The notes: generated by a model not told the origin, from the letters alone. DNA of 64,000 nucleotides from an uncultured Gammaproteobacteria bacterium (GCA_947259885.1 CAMYNW010000001.1:1-64000); one strand, 5' to 3'. Positions 36,030 to 45,608 are shown, counted from the stretch's first letter. Program-made: numbers and translations.

Positions 36030-37112
36030 ATGAATCCGTCAACCAGAGATAAACTCTCTCAGGTCAAGGATCGCTATGAAGAGATCCATGTTTTACTGTC
36101 CGATCCGGACGTAATCGCCAAACAAGACGAGTTCAGAAAACTGTCTATAGAGCTGTCTGAAATCGAGCCAATTGTCGAACGGTTTGGTGCTTATGAAATC
36201 CTGGGCGCACAAATTGATGAAACTCGACAGATGCTGGAAGACACTGATACTTCAATTCGAGAGATGGCGCGTGAGGAACTACCCGAGCTCGAGCAGCGGA
36301 TGGAGGAACAAGAGTCCGGACTGCAAAAGTTGTTGTTGCCCAAAGATCCAAACGACTCGCGTAATATTTTTCTTGAAATCCGGGCAGGAACTGGCGGCGA
36401 CGAGGCTGCTATATTTTCCGGTGATCTATTTAAAATGTATAACGCTTACGCTGAATCCCGGGGCTGGAAAGTTGAAATTCTCAGCTCCAGCGAGGGAGAG
36501 CATGGTGGCTATAAAGAAATCATTTCCAGGATTGTTGGTCAAGGTGCTTATTCGCGACTCAAATTCGAATCCGGCGCTCATAGAGTGCAGCGGGTTCCGG
36601 AGACTGAATCACAGGGCAGAATCCATACCTCCGCTTGTACTGTCGCAATCATGCCAGAAGCAGATGAGATGGATGATATTGAAATAAACACTGCGGACCT
36701 CAGGATCGACACCTTCAGAGCGTCGGGAGCAGGTGGTCAACACGTCAACAAAACCGATTCAGCGATACGAATCACTCATTTGCCGACTGGTGTAGTCGTG
36801 GAATGTCAGGATGAACGCTCGCAACATAAGAACCGGGCCCGTGCGATGTCAGTGTTAGCTTCAAGGTTGTTAGAGGCCGAGCAGCAAAAACAAAGACAAC
36901 AAGAGGCCAGTACAAGAAAGTCACTGGTAGGCAGCGGTGATCGTTCTGAACGCATACGCACCTATAACTTCCCTCAGGGTCGGGTGACCGATCACCGCAT
37001 AAATCTGACTCTGTACAAGCTTGATGACATGATGAGTGGCAATATGGATCAGGTAATCGATCCCCTGATTATCGAGTATCAGGCCGACCTTCTGGCTGAA
37101 TTGAGCGCTTAA
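36030..37112 (+). CDS. prfA: Peptide chain release factor 1
   Basis: The 360-residue protein recognises UAA and UAG. It carries the tripeptide anticodon region [23 protein letters not shown], with PET in the PxT motif as in many bacteria, and the catalytic GGQ near residue 234 in [26 protein letters not shown]. The GGQ glutamine is methylated by PrmC, encoded 10 bp downstream. Confidence 0.98.
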   Translation: MNPSTRDKLSQVKDRYEEIHVLLSDPDVIAKQDEFRKLSIELSEIEPIVERFGAYEILGAQIDETRQMLEDTDTSIREMAREELPELEQRMEEQESGLQKLLLPKDPNDSRNIFLEIRAGTGGDEAAIFSGDLFKMYNAYAESRGWKVEILSSSEGEHGGYKEIISRIVGQGAYSRLKFESGAHRVQRVPETESQGRIHTSACTVAIMPEADEMDDIEINTADLRIDTFRASGAGGQHVNKTDSAIRITHLPTGVVVECQDERSQHKNRARAMSVLASRLLEAEQQKQRQQEASTRKSLVGSGDRSERIRTYNFPQGRVTDHRINLTLYKLDDMMSGNMDQVIDPLIIEYQADLLAELSA

Positions 37113-37122
37113 CTCAGGATCG

Positions 37123-38010
37123 GTGAACAAGCGAATTGGCGGGCTGTTGCATCACGCAAAACAGAGGCTCGAAGCAGCAGATTGCACCGACACCCCTGGT
37201 CTTGACGCGGAGGTTTTGTTGGCGCACGTGCTTGACCGGAGTCGTGCATATCTCGTGTCTCATCCCGAAGTGAGATTAGAAAATAGTCAGCTCGTCGATT
37301 TCGAGCGCTTCCTGATTCGTCGTGGCAAAGGTGAGCCTGTGGCCTACATTACGGGGCGAAAGGAATTTTGGTCAATGACCTTGGAAGTGAACCCATCGGT
37401 ACTGATCCCGCGCCCTGATACAGAACTACTGGTACAAAGCTGTCTGGAACATTGTGAAAGCCATTCACATCAGATCGCAGACCTTGGAACTGGCAGCGGT
37501 GCGGTTGCATTAGCCCTGGCGAGCGAGTTGCCACGATGTCTGATAGTCGCAACTGATCGGTCTAGAGAAGCAGTTTTAACTGCTCGTTTAAATGCCTCCT
37601 CATTGGGGCTGGGTAATGTGTCCGTGCGCCATTCAGATTGGTTTGAAGCTCTTGGTGAAGAGCGATTTGATCTGATAGTGGCTAATCCTCCTTATATCGA
37701 TCCACAAGACAAGCATTTATCAGGAGAGGTCCGATTTGAACCTAGAGACGCTCTAGTGGCTGGAAATCATGGTCTGGCAGATCTGACAAGCATCATAAGC
37801 AGAGCGCCTGGGTATCTTGTAGCGGGAGGATGGTTGCTGGTAGAGCATGGTTTTGAACAGGGCAGATTAGTGCGAGAATTGTTTAGTGATGCCGGATTTC
37901 ACAACGTTGGTACTTTCCAGGATCTTGGAGGGAATGACAGAGTGACCGAAGGTAAGTGTGGCTATTTCAATCGTACAAAAACTCCCGACCTGGTTTTAGG
38001 ATCGAAGTAA
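37123..38010 (+). CDS. prmC: Release factor glutamine methyltransferase PrmC (HemK)
   Basis: The 295-residue enzyme starts at GTG 37123, the only start that fits the short gap after prfA. It has the N-terminal helical domain (GLDAEVLLAHVLDRSRAYL), KEFWSMTLEVNPSVLIPRPDTELLV, the SAM motif IADLGTGSGAVALALA, and the glutamine-binding NPPY in VANPPYIDP. It methylates the GGQ glutamine of RF1 and RF2. Its 3' end overlaps that of the convergent DUF1015 gene by 49 bp. Confidence 0.97.
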   Translation: MNKRIGGLLHHAKQRLEAADCTDTPGLDAEVLLAHVLDRSRAYLVSHPEVRLENSQLVDFERFLIRRGKGEPVAYITGRKEFWSMTLEVNPSVLIPRPDTELLVQSCLEHCESHSHQIADLGTGSGAVALALASELPRCLIVATDRSREAVLTARLNASSLGLGNVSVRHSDWFEALGEERFDLIVANPPYIDPQDKHLSGEVRFEPRDALVAGNHGLADLTSIISRAPGYLVAGGWLLVEHGFEQGRLVRELFSDAGFHNVGTFQDLGGNDRVTEGKCGYFNRTKTPDLVLGSK

Positions 38011-39200
38011 GTCGACTTAGGAGGCATCAATGCATGCGCGTCTGCGACATGCATAAGTTGTTCCATTGATGTGGCGTAACAGGCAAAAGAGACGGCCCAC
38101 CCATCTCTGACTTTTTGCTCAAGCCCTTTTTTTCCCTCGACACCAGATACATAGTCCAGTCGTGGGTCACCGCGATAATCATGGATATCGAGTAATGGTC
38201 CCAGTATATGATCCTGTAAAATCGATACATCTAAGGATCCTACGGGATCATCCTGATCAACCGCGTCCGGCCGTACCATAAGCCGGTACCAGGTGTGGTC
38301 AAGAAACATCCCAAACTCCCCATGCTGACTGGGTTCGAAATTCTCTTGATCATCTGGAATTGACACGTCAAAGCAGTCCTCTAACGCAATCAGCAATTCT
38401 TGTTTGGTGCGTTTACCTAGATCCCGAACGCATCGGTGGAAAGGCAACAGATTCATCTCGTGGTCGGAAAAAAGAGCAACTAAAAGCTGGTTATATGGTT
38501 CGTCACCGGTGTTGCCTTTGGTTTCACGCATCATTTCCGCATAACGCCAACCCGACGCTGCTCTATGGTGCCCATCAGTAAGGTAGGTGTTTTCTACCTG
38601 TTCAAATAGCTTCGATAATTTGTGTTGGGTCAATGCATCTTCGATACACCACACTCTCTGTCGGACATCATCTCCAGTTGCAAAATCAAGTATCGGAGGT
38701 TGTTTTACATGTTGCTTGATGAATTCATCGATCTCGGGATTTTCTGGATAGGCCAGTGAAATCGGGCAGGAAGCAACGCCTACAACTTTCTGATAGTGCG
38801 CTAGCAAATCTTCGCGGTCACGCCTGGTATTTTCATGCTTCCTGATATGACCATGCAGGTATTCGTCTGCAGCTATCTCGCAGACGACACCCGTTTGTTC
38901 GTTTTTACCGTGAATTAACTGATAAATATAAATGCAGGGTTGGTCGATGCGGCTGAAGAAATCTTGTTGAAGTAAACGCTGCAGGTTCTGCCGATTGAAT
39001 TCAAGTAACTCCTCTGGGCTAGGAGGGGTCGCTGGATTAAAATCCTCCCTAAGCCGCATCGTATTGATAAAGTTATCTGGATTTGCATCCGCAAACGCGC
39101 GCCTTTGTTCCGCTGGCACCGTATCGTATTCTGGCGCGACAATTTGTTCAGCGTATTCGTTTTTGACTAGGTATCCGTCAAATGCCTTGATCTTTGGCAT
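37962..39200 (-). CDS. DUF1015 family protein in a serine-biosynthesis operon
   Basis: The start at 39200 (MPKIKAFDGYLVKNEYAEQIVAPEYDTVP) is the family start; the longer frame upstream lies over the serC 3' end. The 412-residue protein has the DUF1015 features: an N-terminal YDTVP-type motif, IYQLIHGKNEQTGVVCEI, and NTYLTD209-GHHRAASGWRYA. The DGHHR-x2-[AS] motif resembles the phosphate-binding GxHR-x2-A motif of the ParB/sulfiredoxin/SerK fold. It follows serC by 28 bp, which follows the serA-like gene by 102 bp, so all three form an operon. A role in serine metabolism, perhaps phosphotransfer on serine, is inferred from context and motif and is untested. Its 3' end overlaps prmC by 49 bp. 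Confidence 0.87.
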   Translation of the reverse strand: MPKIKAFDGYLVKNEYAEQIVAPEYDTVPAEQRRAFADANPDNFINTMRLREDFNPATPPSPEELLEFNRQNLQRLLQQDFFSRIDQPCIYIYQLIHGKNEQTGVVCEIAADEYLHGHIRKHENTRRDREDLLAHYQKVVGVASCPISLAYPENPEIDEFIKQHVKQPPILDFATGDDVRQRVWCIEDALTQHKLSKLFEQVENTYLTDGHHRAASGWRYAEMMRETKGNTGDEPYNQLLVALFSDHEMNLLPFHRCVRDLGKRTKQELLIALEDCFDVSIPDDQENFEPSQHGEFGMFLDHTWYRLMVRPDAVDQDDPVGSLDVSILQDHILGPLLDIHDYRGDPRLDYVSGVEGKKGLEQKVRDGWAVSFACYATSMEQLMHVADAHALMPPKSTYFDPKTRSGVFVRLK

Positions 39201-39228
39201 GAGCCTTATTGCGAATTTGGCGCGGTTT

Positions 39229-40314
39229 CTAGCCGTTGGTTTTTTGGAATGTTTGCATGAAATCAACCAGTGCCGCCACACTCTCATAAGGCAAGGCGTT
39301 GTAGATGCTGGCGCGACATCCTCCGACACTCCTATGTCCTTTAAGATTTAGCAAGTCTGATTGCGCTGCTTCTGCGATAAACTTCTGTTCCAAGTCTTCG
39401 CTAGGAAGTCGAAATACTACGTTCATATGAGAGCGTGACGCGACCTCTACAGGGCAGTTGTAAAAACTTCCGCTGCTGTCGATGGCGTCATATAGCAAAC
39501 CTGATTTCTTTATTGCGTTTTGTTCCATTGCTTGCAGACCACCTTCTACTTTCATCCATTTCAGAACCTTTCCAAGCATATAGATGGTAAAAACAGGCGG
39601 AGTATTGAACATTGACCCCTTTTCCTCCTGAATATCATAGCGAAGGTAGCGACCGATATCTCTATTAGTGTGTTCAAGGATCGATTTACGTATAAATACC
39701 ACCGCCATCCCAGCTGGACCGAGATTTTTCTGAACTCCGCCGTAAACCAAATCAAATTTATCCCAAGGGATTGGCCTCGACATGTAATCAGATGACATGT
39801 CGCCAACCAAAGGAATGTTTACATCCGGCCATTCATGTACGCGAATGCCGCCAATTGTTTCGTTGGAAGTGATGTGTAGATAACGAGTATTGTCCTTTAG
39901 CTGCAGCTCATTGCTCAGCGGCATTCGAGTAAAGTTGTCGGATTCTCCATCCCACGCGAGGTATACGCTGCCGTACTCACGAGCATCGGTAATAGCACCT
40001 TTGGCCCATGTGCCGGAATTGACGTAGGCGGCTTTATCGCCAGCACCGAGGAGATTCATTGGAACCATAGAGAACTGTAAAAGGGCGCCACCTTGAAGGA
40101 ATAATACGCTGAAGTCATCAGGTGCTCCATACACTTCTTTCGAAAGCACCATGGCTTCGTTCGCGACCGCATCAAAGTGTTTTCCTCGGTGACTCATTTC
40201 GATCAAGGACATTCCGGCGCCCTGGTAGTCGACGAATTCCTTTTGCGCTTCTTCAAGCACCGACACGGGCAGGGTGCAGGGTCCTGCACTGAAGTTATGT
40301 TTGCGATTGCTCAT
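39229..40314 (-). CDS. serC: Phosphoserine aminotransferase
   Basis: The 361-residue class V aminotransferase makes phosphoserine from 3-phosphohydroxypyruvate and glutamate. Motifs: NFSAGPCTLPVSVLEEAQKEF, SLIEMSHRGKHF, LFLQGGALLQFSMVPMNLL, and the PLP lysine in VYGGVQK196-NLGPAGMAVV, then GHRSVGGCRASIYNALP near the end. It lies between the serA-like and DUF1015 genes on the same strand. Confidence 0.97.
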   Translation of the reverse strand: MSNRKHNFSAGPCTLPVSVLEEAQKEFVDYQGAGMSLIEMSHRGKHFDAVANEAMVLSKEVYGAPDDFSVLFLQGGALLQFSMVPMNLLGAGDKAAYVNSGTWAKGAITDAREYGSVYLAWDGESDNFTRMPLSNELQLKDNTRYLHITSNETIGGIRVHEWPDVNIPLVGDMSSDYMSRPIPWDKFDLVYGGVQKNLGPAGMAVVFIRKSILEHTNRDIGRYLRYDIQEEKGSMFNTPPVFTIYMLGKVLKWMKVEGGLQAMEQNAIKKSGLLYDAIDSSGSFYNCPVEVASRSHMNVVFRLPSEDLEQKFIAEAAQSDLLNLKGHRSVGGCRASIYNALPYESVAALVDFMQTFQKTNG

Positions 40315-40416
40315 AAGTTTGATTATCTAAATTGATTGTGTGCGAAAACCTGATTGTATGATCCGTTATGATGGGTCAAACATTTTAGCCTTTCAGATTT
40401 GTTCAGGAATTTCTGG

Positions 40417-41379
40417 TTAAGCATTGACGCAGTTGAGTATCTCACCATTTTCGAACGCCTTGACTATCTCGATCACTCCATCCGCAACAGCGGTCTGAGC
40501 CTGTGTGGTCGACGCCCCGATATGATGGGTGCCCACTACGTTCGGATGCCTTCCGACCACGCAATCGAACTCGCATTGTGCCGAGGCCGGCTCGCTCGCG
40601 TACACATCGAGCCCGGCACGGATTCCCTTATTATCCATAGCTTCGATCAACGCTGATTCATCGATCAATTCTCCGCGCGAAGTGTTTATCAGAATTGCGC
40701 CGTCTTTCATTTGCTCTAGGTACTCGCGATTGATCATGCTGCGAGTATCGTCTGTAGCAGGCAAATGAAGGCTGATAATATCGCAGGTTGCGGCCACTTG
40801 TTCAAAGGTCTTGAGTTCTTTTATACCCGCATCAGCTATTCTCTTTCTGGCCGGTTCACTTCGATTTGGCCGCGTGACGCCGTAAACTTCCATACCAAAC
40901 GCCCGAGCTCTCTCAGCGAGCGCCATGCCGATCGCCCCAAGACCAAGAATTCCGAGCTTTTGCCCGTAGAGACCTCTTGCGGTGCTGTACTTTTTCTTGT
41001 TCCAATGTTGTTGTTTAAGATCGCTGACATTGCTGGCGATATGGCGGTCGATGGCGATGATCAGGCCCATGGCCAGCTCAGCAACCGCGACTGCATTTGC
41101 CCCAGGGACATTGCACACGCGGATTCCTTTCTCGTTAGCATGCTGTTTGTCGATTGTATTTGTTCCTGCACCCGCCCGAATCACCAACTTGAGCTTATTC
41201 CCTGCGTCAAGAGTGTCTGCATTCACTTTTGTGCTGCGGACGATCAATACGTCATGATCAGCGATTTCACCAGGTAACGAATCCGTGTCCAGCGCAGGTG
41301 AAGGGGTGCAGGTATGTCCCATCTGTTCCAGGACGGCCGAGTGGGATTCTGGAAAACTATCGGCGATCAGAATGTTCAT
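40417..41379 (-). CDS. serA: D-3-phosphoglycerate dehydrogenase-like enzyme (short, no ACT domain)
   Basis: The 320-residue D-2-hydroxyacid dehydrogenase has NAD motif GLGAIGMALAERARAFGMEVYGVTRP and the catalytic Arg, Glu and His in INTSRGELIDESAL, GLDVYASEP and VGTHHIGAST, the last being typical of SerA. The C-terminal regulatory ACT domain of E. coli SerA is missing, so feedback by serine through ACT is not expected. Position directly upstream of serC supports the SerA assignment over other hydroxyacid dehydrogenases. A divergent class V aminotransferase gene starts 325 bp away. Confidence 0.9.
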   Translation of the reverse strand: MNILIADSFPESHSAVLEQMGHTCTPSPALDTDSLPGEIADHDVLIVRSTKVNADTLDAGNKLKLVIRAGAGTNTIDKQHANEKGIRVCNVPGANAVAVAELAMGLIIAIDRHIASNVSDLKQQHWNKKKYSTARGLYGQKLGILGLGAIGMALAERARAFGMEVYGVTRPNRSEPARKRIADAGIKELKTFEQVAATCDIISLHLPATDDTRSMINREYLEQMKDGAILINTSRGELIDESALIEAMDNKGIRAGLDVYASEPASAQCEFDCVVGRHPNVVGTHHIGASTTQAQTAVADGVIEIVKAFENGEILNCVNA

Positions 41380-41704
41380 GTTCTTTTGAATAAAGTTGAA
41401 TGAATCAAAAAATAAGCGATAAAAAACGGTTTAAATCCACTTGCGCGTTCGTGAGCTATTGACCCTTACACTCGATCTGGACCCAAACTGGCGGCGGATT
41501 CTAGTGTATTTGCCGCTGGATCGGGCGATTGATTGCAAACTTGTCCAGATTCTTGTCGTATCAATTTTATCGGTGGTCGTTCACGGGCAACCAATGTGGA
41601 AGGTAAAGCTACGTTGCCACATATAGATTTTATCTACAATCAGGCGAAGTTATTGTTCTAATAAGTAAGTATGATGTATTAGAGGGAACTAGATTATTAC
41701 TATT
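41380..41704. other. Divergent regulatory region, serA-like / aminotransferase
   Basis: No coding frame is credible; a 61-codon frame here shows no protein character. Both flanking genes start at its ends, so both promoters must lie here, but I see no clear promoter or operator. GAGGGA at about 41684-41689 is too far from the GTG start at 41705 to be its ribosome-binding site. Confidence 0.4.
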
Positions 41705-42874
41705 GTGGGTTCAATTTTTAATACTAACTTCGAAATGTATCAATCATTTATACCGCCCAAACGGCTGCTGATGGGCCCCGGCCCGACCATGGTTCATCCT
41801 CGGGTGCTGGAAGCGGCTTCGCGACAGACTATTGGGCATCTCGATCCTGCGTTTACAGGGCTAATGGAAGAGACCAAGTCGCTTCTTAAATATGCGTTTA
41901 AGACTGAAAACTCCATGACTATGCCGGTAAGTGCGCCTGGCTCCGCGGGAATGGAAATGTGTTTTACTAACCTTATAGAGCCAGGGGACACGGCGATCGT
42001 ATGTATCAATGGCGTATTCGGTAGCCGTATGAAGGAGAACGTGGAGCGCAGTGGTGGACTTGCAATCGTAGTCGAGGATTCGTGGGGTAAGCCAGTCAGC
42101 ATTGACAAGGTGGAGCAGGCGCTGGAGCAGCACCCGGAAACCAAATTGGTAGCGTTCGTGCATGCGGAAACCTCGACCGGGGCCTTGTCCGATGCAAAGG
42201 CATTGACAGCACTAGCCCATCAACATCATGCATTGGTCATTGTTGACGCTGTTACTTCTCTAGCCGGCGTACCGTTAATGGTCGATGAATGGCAGTTGGA
42301 CGCGGTTTACTCTGGCAGTCAAAAGTGTCTGTCCGGTATGCCGGGCTTGTCGCCAGTTACCTTCAGTGAGAATGCTTTGGAAAAAGTCCGTTCGCGCGGA
42401 ACGCGTGTGCAAAGCTGGTTTCTGGATTTGAATCTGGTCATGGGCTACTGGAGTTCTGATGGTGGGCGTTCATACCATCATACCGCTCCAGTGAACGCGA
42501 TATACAGCCTTCATGAAGCGCTACTGATGCTGCATGAGGAGGGCATTGAAAACAGCTGGGCTCGGCACCGGGATAATCATTTACTTCTGGTTGAAGGGCT
42601 TGAGGCAATGGGCCTTGAAATGCTTGTACCGGAAGTGAGCCGGCTACCTCAGTTGAATGCAGTGAAAATTCCAAACGGGGTCGATGATGCGGTAGCTCGA
42701 AATCGGCTGCTGCAGGACTTCAATCTTGAGATAGGTGCGGGCCTTGGTGAGCTGGCTGGAAAAGTCTGGCGCATCGGATTAATGGGTGAATCCAGCCGAC
42801 CAGAAAATGTGGAGTTCTGTCTGGATGCCCTAAGGCAAGTGATCGATGGCGGTTCAGTAACTGCTGCAGCTTGA
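41705..42874 (+). CDS. Class V aminotransferase, alanine/serine-glyoxylate type
   Basis: The 389-residue PLP enzyme resembles alanine-glyoxylate and serine-pyruvate aminotransferases (AGXT/SPT): PKRLLMGPGPTMVHPRVLEAASRQTIGHLDPAFTGLMEE, PVSAPGSAGMEMCFTNLIEPGD, VHAETSTGAL, VDAVTSLAGVPLMVDEWQLDAVYSGSQK-CLSGMPGLSP with the PLP lysine near 208, and SYHHTAPVNAIYSLHEAL. Start is either GTG 41705 or ATG 41735 (MYQSFIPPKRLL, closer to homologues). Divergence from the serA operon suggests conversion between serine or alanine and glyoxylate or glycine, complementing the gcv genes. The exact substrates are not decided by sequence. Confidence 0.92.
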   Translation: MGSIFNTNFEMYQSFIPPKRLLMGPGPTMVHPRVLEAASRQTIGHLDPAFTGLMEETKSLLKYAFKTENSMTMPVSAPGSAGMEMCFTNLIEPGDTAIVCINGVFGSRMKENVERSGGLAIVVEDSWGKPVSIDKVEQALEQHPETKLVAFVHAETSTGALSDAKALTALAHQHHALVIVDAVTSLAGVPLMVDEWQLDAVYSGSQKCLSGMPGLSPVTFSENALEKVRSRGTRVQSWFLDLNLVMGYWSSDGGRSYHHTAPVNAIYSLHEALLMLHEEGIENSWARHRDNHLLLVEGLEAMGLEMLVPEVSRLPQLNAVKIPNGVDDAVARNRLLQDFNLEIGAGLGELAGKVWRIGLMGESSRPENVEFCLDALRQVIDGGSVTAAA

Positions 42875-42891
42875 GGGAGGATGTTTGGTTG

Positions 42892-42914
42892 GAAGCGCTT
42901 GATGAGTGCGCTTC
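42892..42914. terminator. Inverted repeat between convergent genes
   Basis: GAAGCGC (42892-42898) and GCGCTTC (42908-42914) form a seven-bp stem between the convergent aminotransferase and PA2778-like genes. There is no T run, so it is a weak bidirectional terminator candidate. Confidence 0.4.
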
Positions 42915-42921
42915 TCGAACG

Positions 42922-43887
42922 CTATAGATCGCTGCGATCACATTCAATAATGCCGTTTTCCGATATTGATGCGATGATTTCGTTTTTCGTTTGAAGTACT
43001 TGGGTAGAAAATCTCTGATCTTGTGTGAGTAAGCTCTCGGCTCTTTGCACCTGTTCAAGGGCTTGGCTCGAGCAGCCCTGGGCGAGAAGGATATTGGCCA
43101 GGTTGTTTCGGCCAGAGACGCTATCAGGGTGATATTTCAGCAGTTGCCTAAATGCGTTCTCGGATTCAACCAGCCCACCTCTTTGTAAAGCCGTTGATCC
43201 GACACCGGTCCAGAGAAATTCTGAATCGGGCCAGTGTGTCAGTGCACCCGAATACGCCAGTATAGCTAGCTCCAGGTTATCAGTTTGCTCGATATCCGCT
43301 AGCGCTTCGAAATAGTCTTGCTGAGACAATGTTTCAATTATCTCACCTGGTTGAAGCAACACTATTGCCCAGCGCTGCCCCCAATCCCAAGTCCTGAGAA
43401 AAGATCGAAGACTCATGGCCTTGCGCTGCTGAGTACCAGACCTCAGGATCAGCTTGTTGGAACTTAAGTCGTAGCCGACCAACACCGAATAGTGCCATTG
43501 AGGGGCGCCAGGCGTTGCCAGGTTCTGCAACAACAGTACGGGTTTCCCCAATGCGACGGTGTCAAATAGAGATTGAATCTCTGGCGATAATCTTACCGGT
43601 ATGTATCCCTGCCGCCGGGACGCGGCCAGCATTTCAACCTGTAGACTGCCCTCCACGGACGGAATGAAAAGGTGCTCTGACAGAGCTGCCGGGCTGACAG
43701 AGGCGCCCTCGGCGCCCATCAAGGTTGCGAGTGCGGCAGGCCCACAATGGAACTCGGTCTGCGGAAAAAAAGGAGTCTCTGATAGCTCCGCGTGCAGCGG
43801 AATGTTGGAATTAGTGTTCTTTGGAAGCGGACTCAGACATCCACTTAAAATTAAACTAACAAGTGTAACGGTGAGTAAGCGCCTCAA
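42922..43887 (-). CDS. PA2778-family C39-like cysteine peptidase lipoprotein with TPR tail
   Basis: The 321-residue protein has a lipobox LILSG-C17, then a papain-like C39 domain with catalytic Cys48 in TEFHCGPAALATLMG and catalytic His in GAPQWHYSVLVGYD (about residue 131). From about residue 195 it has TPR repeats (ALADIEQTDNLELAILAYSGALTHWPDSEFLWTGVGSTALQRGGLVESENAFRQLLKYHPDSVSGRNNLANILLAQG). The architecture is that of the PA2778 family. The PA2779-family partner gene lies 27 bp upstream on the same strand. The peptidase would face the periplasm; its substrate is unknown. Confidence 0.9.
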   Translation of the reverse strand: MRRLLTVTLVSLILSGCLSPLPKNTNSNIPLHAELSETPFFPQTEFHCGPAALATLMGAEGASVSPAALSEHLFIPSVEGSLQVEMLAASRRQGYIPVRLSPEIQSLFDTVALGKPVLLLQNLATPGAPQWHYSVLVGYDLSSNKLILRSGTQQRKAMSLRSFLRTWDWGQRWAIVLLQPGEIIETLSQQDYFEALADIEQTDNLELAILAYSGALTHWPDSEFLWTGVGSTALQRGGLVESENAFRQLLKYHPDSVSGRNNLANILLAQGCSSQALEQVQRAESLLTQDQRFSTQVLQTKNEIIASISENGIIECDRSDL

Positions 43888-43914
43888 ACCTTTTAGTCAC
43901 AGGCGGCTCGTTAG

Positions 43915-44292
43915 TTACAGGCGGTTAAAAATGTTAGTAACTCCAACAAGTTCCAGAATCAGCAGTACCAGAAAGACGATTCCTATTACTTCCAGAGCAC
44001 CTTGTCCCGCTGGGAGCGAATTAATTTTGTTTTGGATCAGTCGCAGTTCACTTTCGCTGAGAGCCGCGGCGCGCTGAGTTGCCGCCATTGGAGAAACGCC
44101 ATGCTCAATCAATACCTGGACCACCTGCTGGCGAAGTTCTATTCGGTCGGGGGCGCCCCCGAAAGAAACACCATTATGACCTAATAGTTCGCTTGCGCTG
44201 ACCATCGCGGCTGCCGCTGGCTGCAAGGCTGAAGTGAACAGAAATAAGCAAACGAACAAACGGCAGAAAAATTTGAATGGTCTATGTTGCAT
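43915..44292 (-). CDS. PA2779-family exported small membrane protein
   Basis: The 125-residue product has a signal peptide (ending AAA-MVS around residue 30), an amphipathic region (ELRQQVVQVLIEHGVSPMAATQRAAALSESELRLIQNKINSLPAG), and one C-terminal membrane helix (VIGIVFLVLLILELVGVTNIF). It contains SFGG-AP, a double-glycine of the type C39 peptidases cut, between signal and helix. It is the usual companion of the PA2778-family peptidase, encoded 27 bp downstream. Function unknown. Confidence 0.88.
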   Translation of the reverse strand: MQHRPFKFFCRLFVCLFLFTSALQPAAAAMVSASELLGHNGVSFGGAPDRIELRQQVVQVLIEHGVSPMAATQRAAALSESELRLIQNKINSLPAGQGALEVIGIVFLVLLILELVGVTNIFNRL

Positions 44293-44480
44293 GATGCGTT
44301 CTCTATGTTAAGTCAGAAGTTCCAATGGGTTGCTATTCAAACAGTTTGCTGCCGATGTGTCCAGTATTTGAAAGTGGTTTGAACTGGCATCATATCGTCT
44401 TGATCACGACCGAATTGAATCAGGTGTGTCTTTATTCAGAGACATTGCAACTAGCCAGATTCAATCTGGTAAGGGAATTA

Positions 44481-45608
44481 TCAGGAATCATAATCAGATA
44501 AGATCCGCAACATCCTGCGAAGGGGTTCCGCGGCGCCCCATAGAAGTTGGTCGCCGACGGTGAACGCAGATAAGTACTCGCCGCCCATATGCAGCTTGCG
44601 GACCCGACCGATGGGTATCTGCAGGGTGCCGGTAACCTGTGCGGGGGTCAATCTGGAGAGTGATGCCTCGCGTTGATTTGATACCAATGTAACCCAGTCA
44701 TTAGCGTTTTCAAGTAAAGACTCGATTTGGCCAAGGGGGATATCTTGTCTGAGTTTAATCGTAAAAGCCTGGCTGTGGCAGCGCATGGTTCCAATGCGTA
44801 CGCAGGTGCTTTCAATCGGTATAGGTGCGCTGTCTCGACCCAGGATCTTATTGGTTTCTACTGAACCCTTCCACTCTTCGCGGCTCGTACCCGAGTCCAA
44901 ATCCTTGTCGATCCATGGTAATAAGTTTCCAGCAAGGGAGTAACCGATTTCCTCCACAGGTAGTTTTGTCCCGCGCATTGTATCGATCACCGCTTTGTCG
45001 ATATTTAGAATAGGGGTGTTTTGATCCTCCAGCAGGACGCGGCTGGAGGCGTTAAGGTATCCCATCTGTTCAATCAACTCTCGCATCTGGCGAGCGCCTC
45101 CCCCCGATATTGCCTGATAGGTCACGACTGTCATCCACTCGACCAGATCAGCATTCAGCAGCCCGTCCAGCGCCATCAGCATTAAACTTACGGTACAGTT
45201 GCCACCAATGAAGTCTCGCTTGCCAGATGTGAGTCCTTGTTCAATCACTGACATGTTCACTGGATCTAGGATGATCACAGCCTCCGGCTCCATACGCAGG
45301 GTCGAAGCTGCGTCAATCCAGTAGCCATTCCAGCCACGTGCGCGCAGAGCGGTATGTATCTCTGCAGTATAGTCCCCGCCCTGGCAGGTTACGATTGCGT
45401 CAAGATCACCGAGTAGTTCAAGATCTTTGGCATCCAGTAGAGGGCTGGATTTTTGTCCGATTTCAGGACCTGGCTGGCCTATTTGTGAAGTGGTGAAAAA
45501 CGAGGGTTCTTTAATTAAAGAGAAATCCCTCTCTTCCATCATACGCTGCAACAGCACGGAACCCACCATACCACGCCATCCGACAAAACCAACCCGATTA
45601 AGTTTCAT
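44481..45608 (-). CDS. asd: Aspartate-semialdehyde dehydrogenase
   Basis: The 375-residue enzyme reduces aspartyl phosphate to aspartate semialdehyde for lysine, threonine, methionine and diaminopimelate. Motifs: RVGFVGWRGMVGSVLLQRM at the N-terminus, the catalytic Cys in DFIGGNC-TVSLMLMAL near residue 137, and the base His in RCH-SQAFTIKL near 276. Length and motifs match the gammaproteobacterial Asd type (E. coli 367). It is isolated from leu or dap genes here and 188 bp upstream of the PA2779 gene. Confidence 0.97.
   Translation of the reverse strand: MKLNRVGFVGWRGMVGSVLLQRMMEERDFSLIKEPSFFTTSQIGQPGPEIGQKSSPLLDAKDLELLGDLDAIVTCQGGDYTAEIHTALRARGWNGYWIDAASTLRMEPEAVIILDPVNMSVIEQGLTSGKRDFIGGNCTVSLMLMALDGLLNADLVEWMTVVTYQAISGGGARQMRELIEQMGYLNASSRVLLEDQNTPILNIDKAVIDTMRGTKLPVEEIGYSLAGNLLPWIDKDLDSGTSREEWKGSVETNKILGRDSAPIPIESTCVRIGTMRCHSQAFTIKLRQDIPLGQIESLLENANDWVTLVSNQREASLSRLTPAQVTGTLQIPIGRVRKLHMGGEYLSAFTVGDQLLWGAAEPLRRMLRILSDYDS

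Noticed and set aside
41441..41626. 61-codon plus-strand ORF in the divergent gap
   Set aside because: No ribosome-binding site and no recognisable protein pattern; the gap is needed for two divergent promoters.
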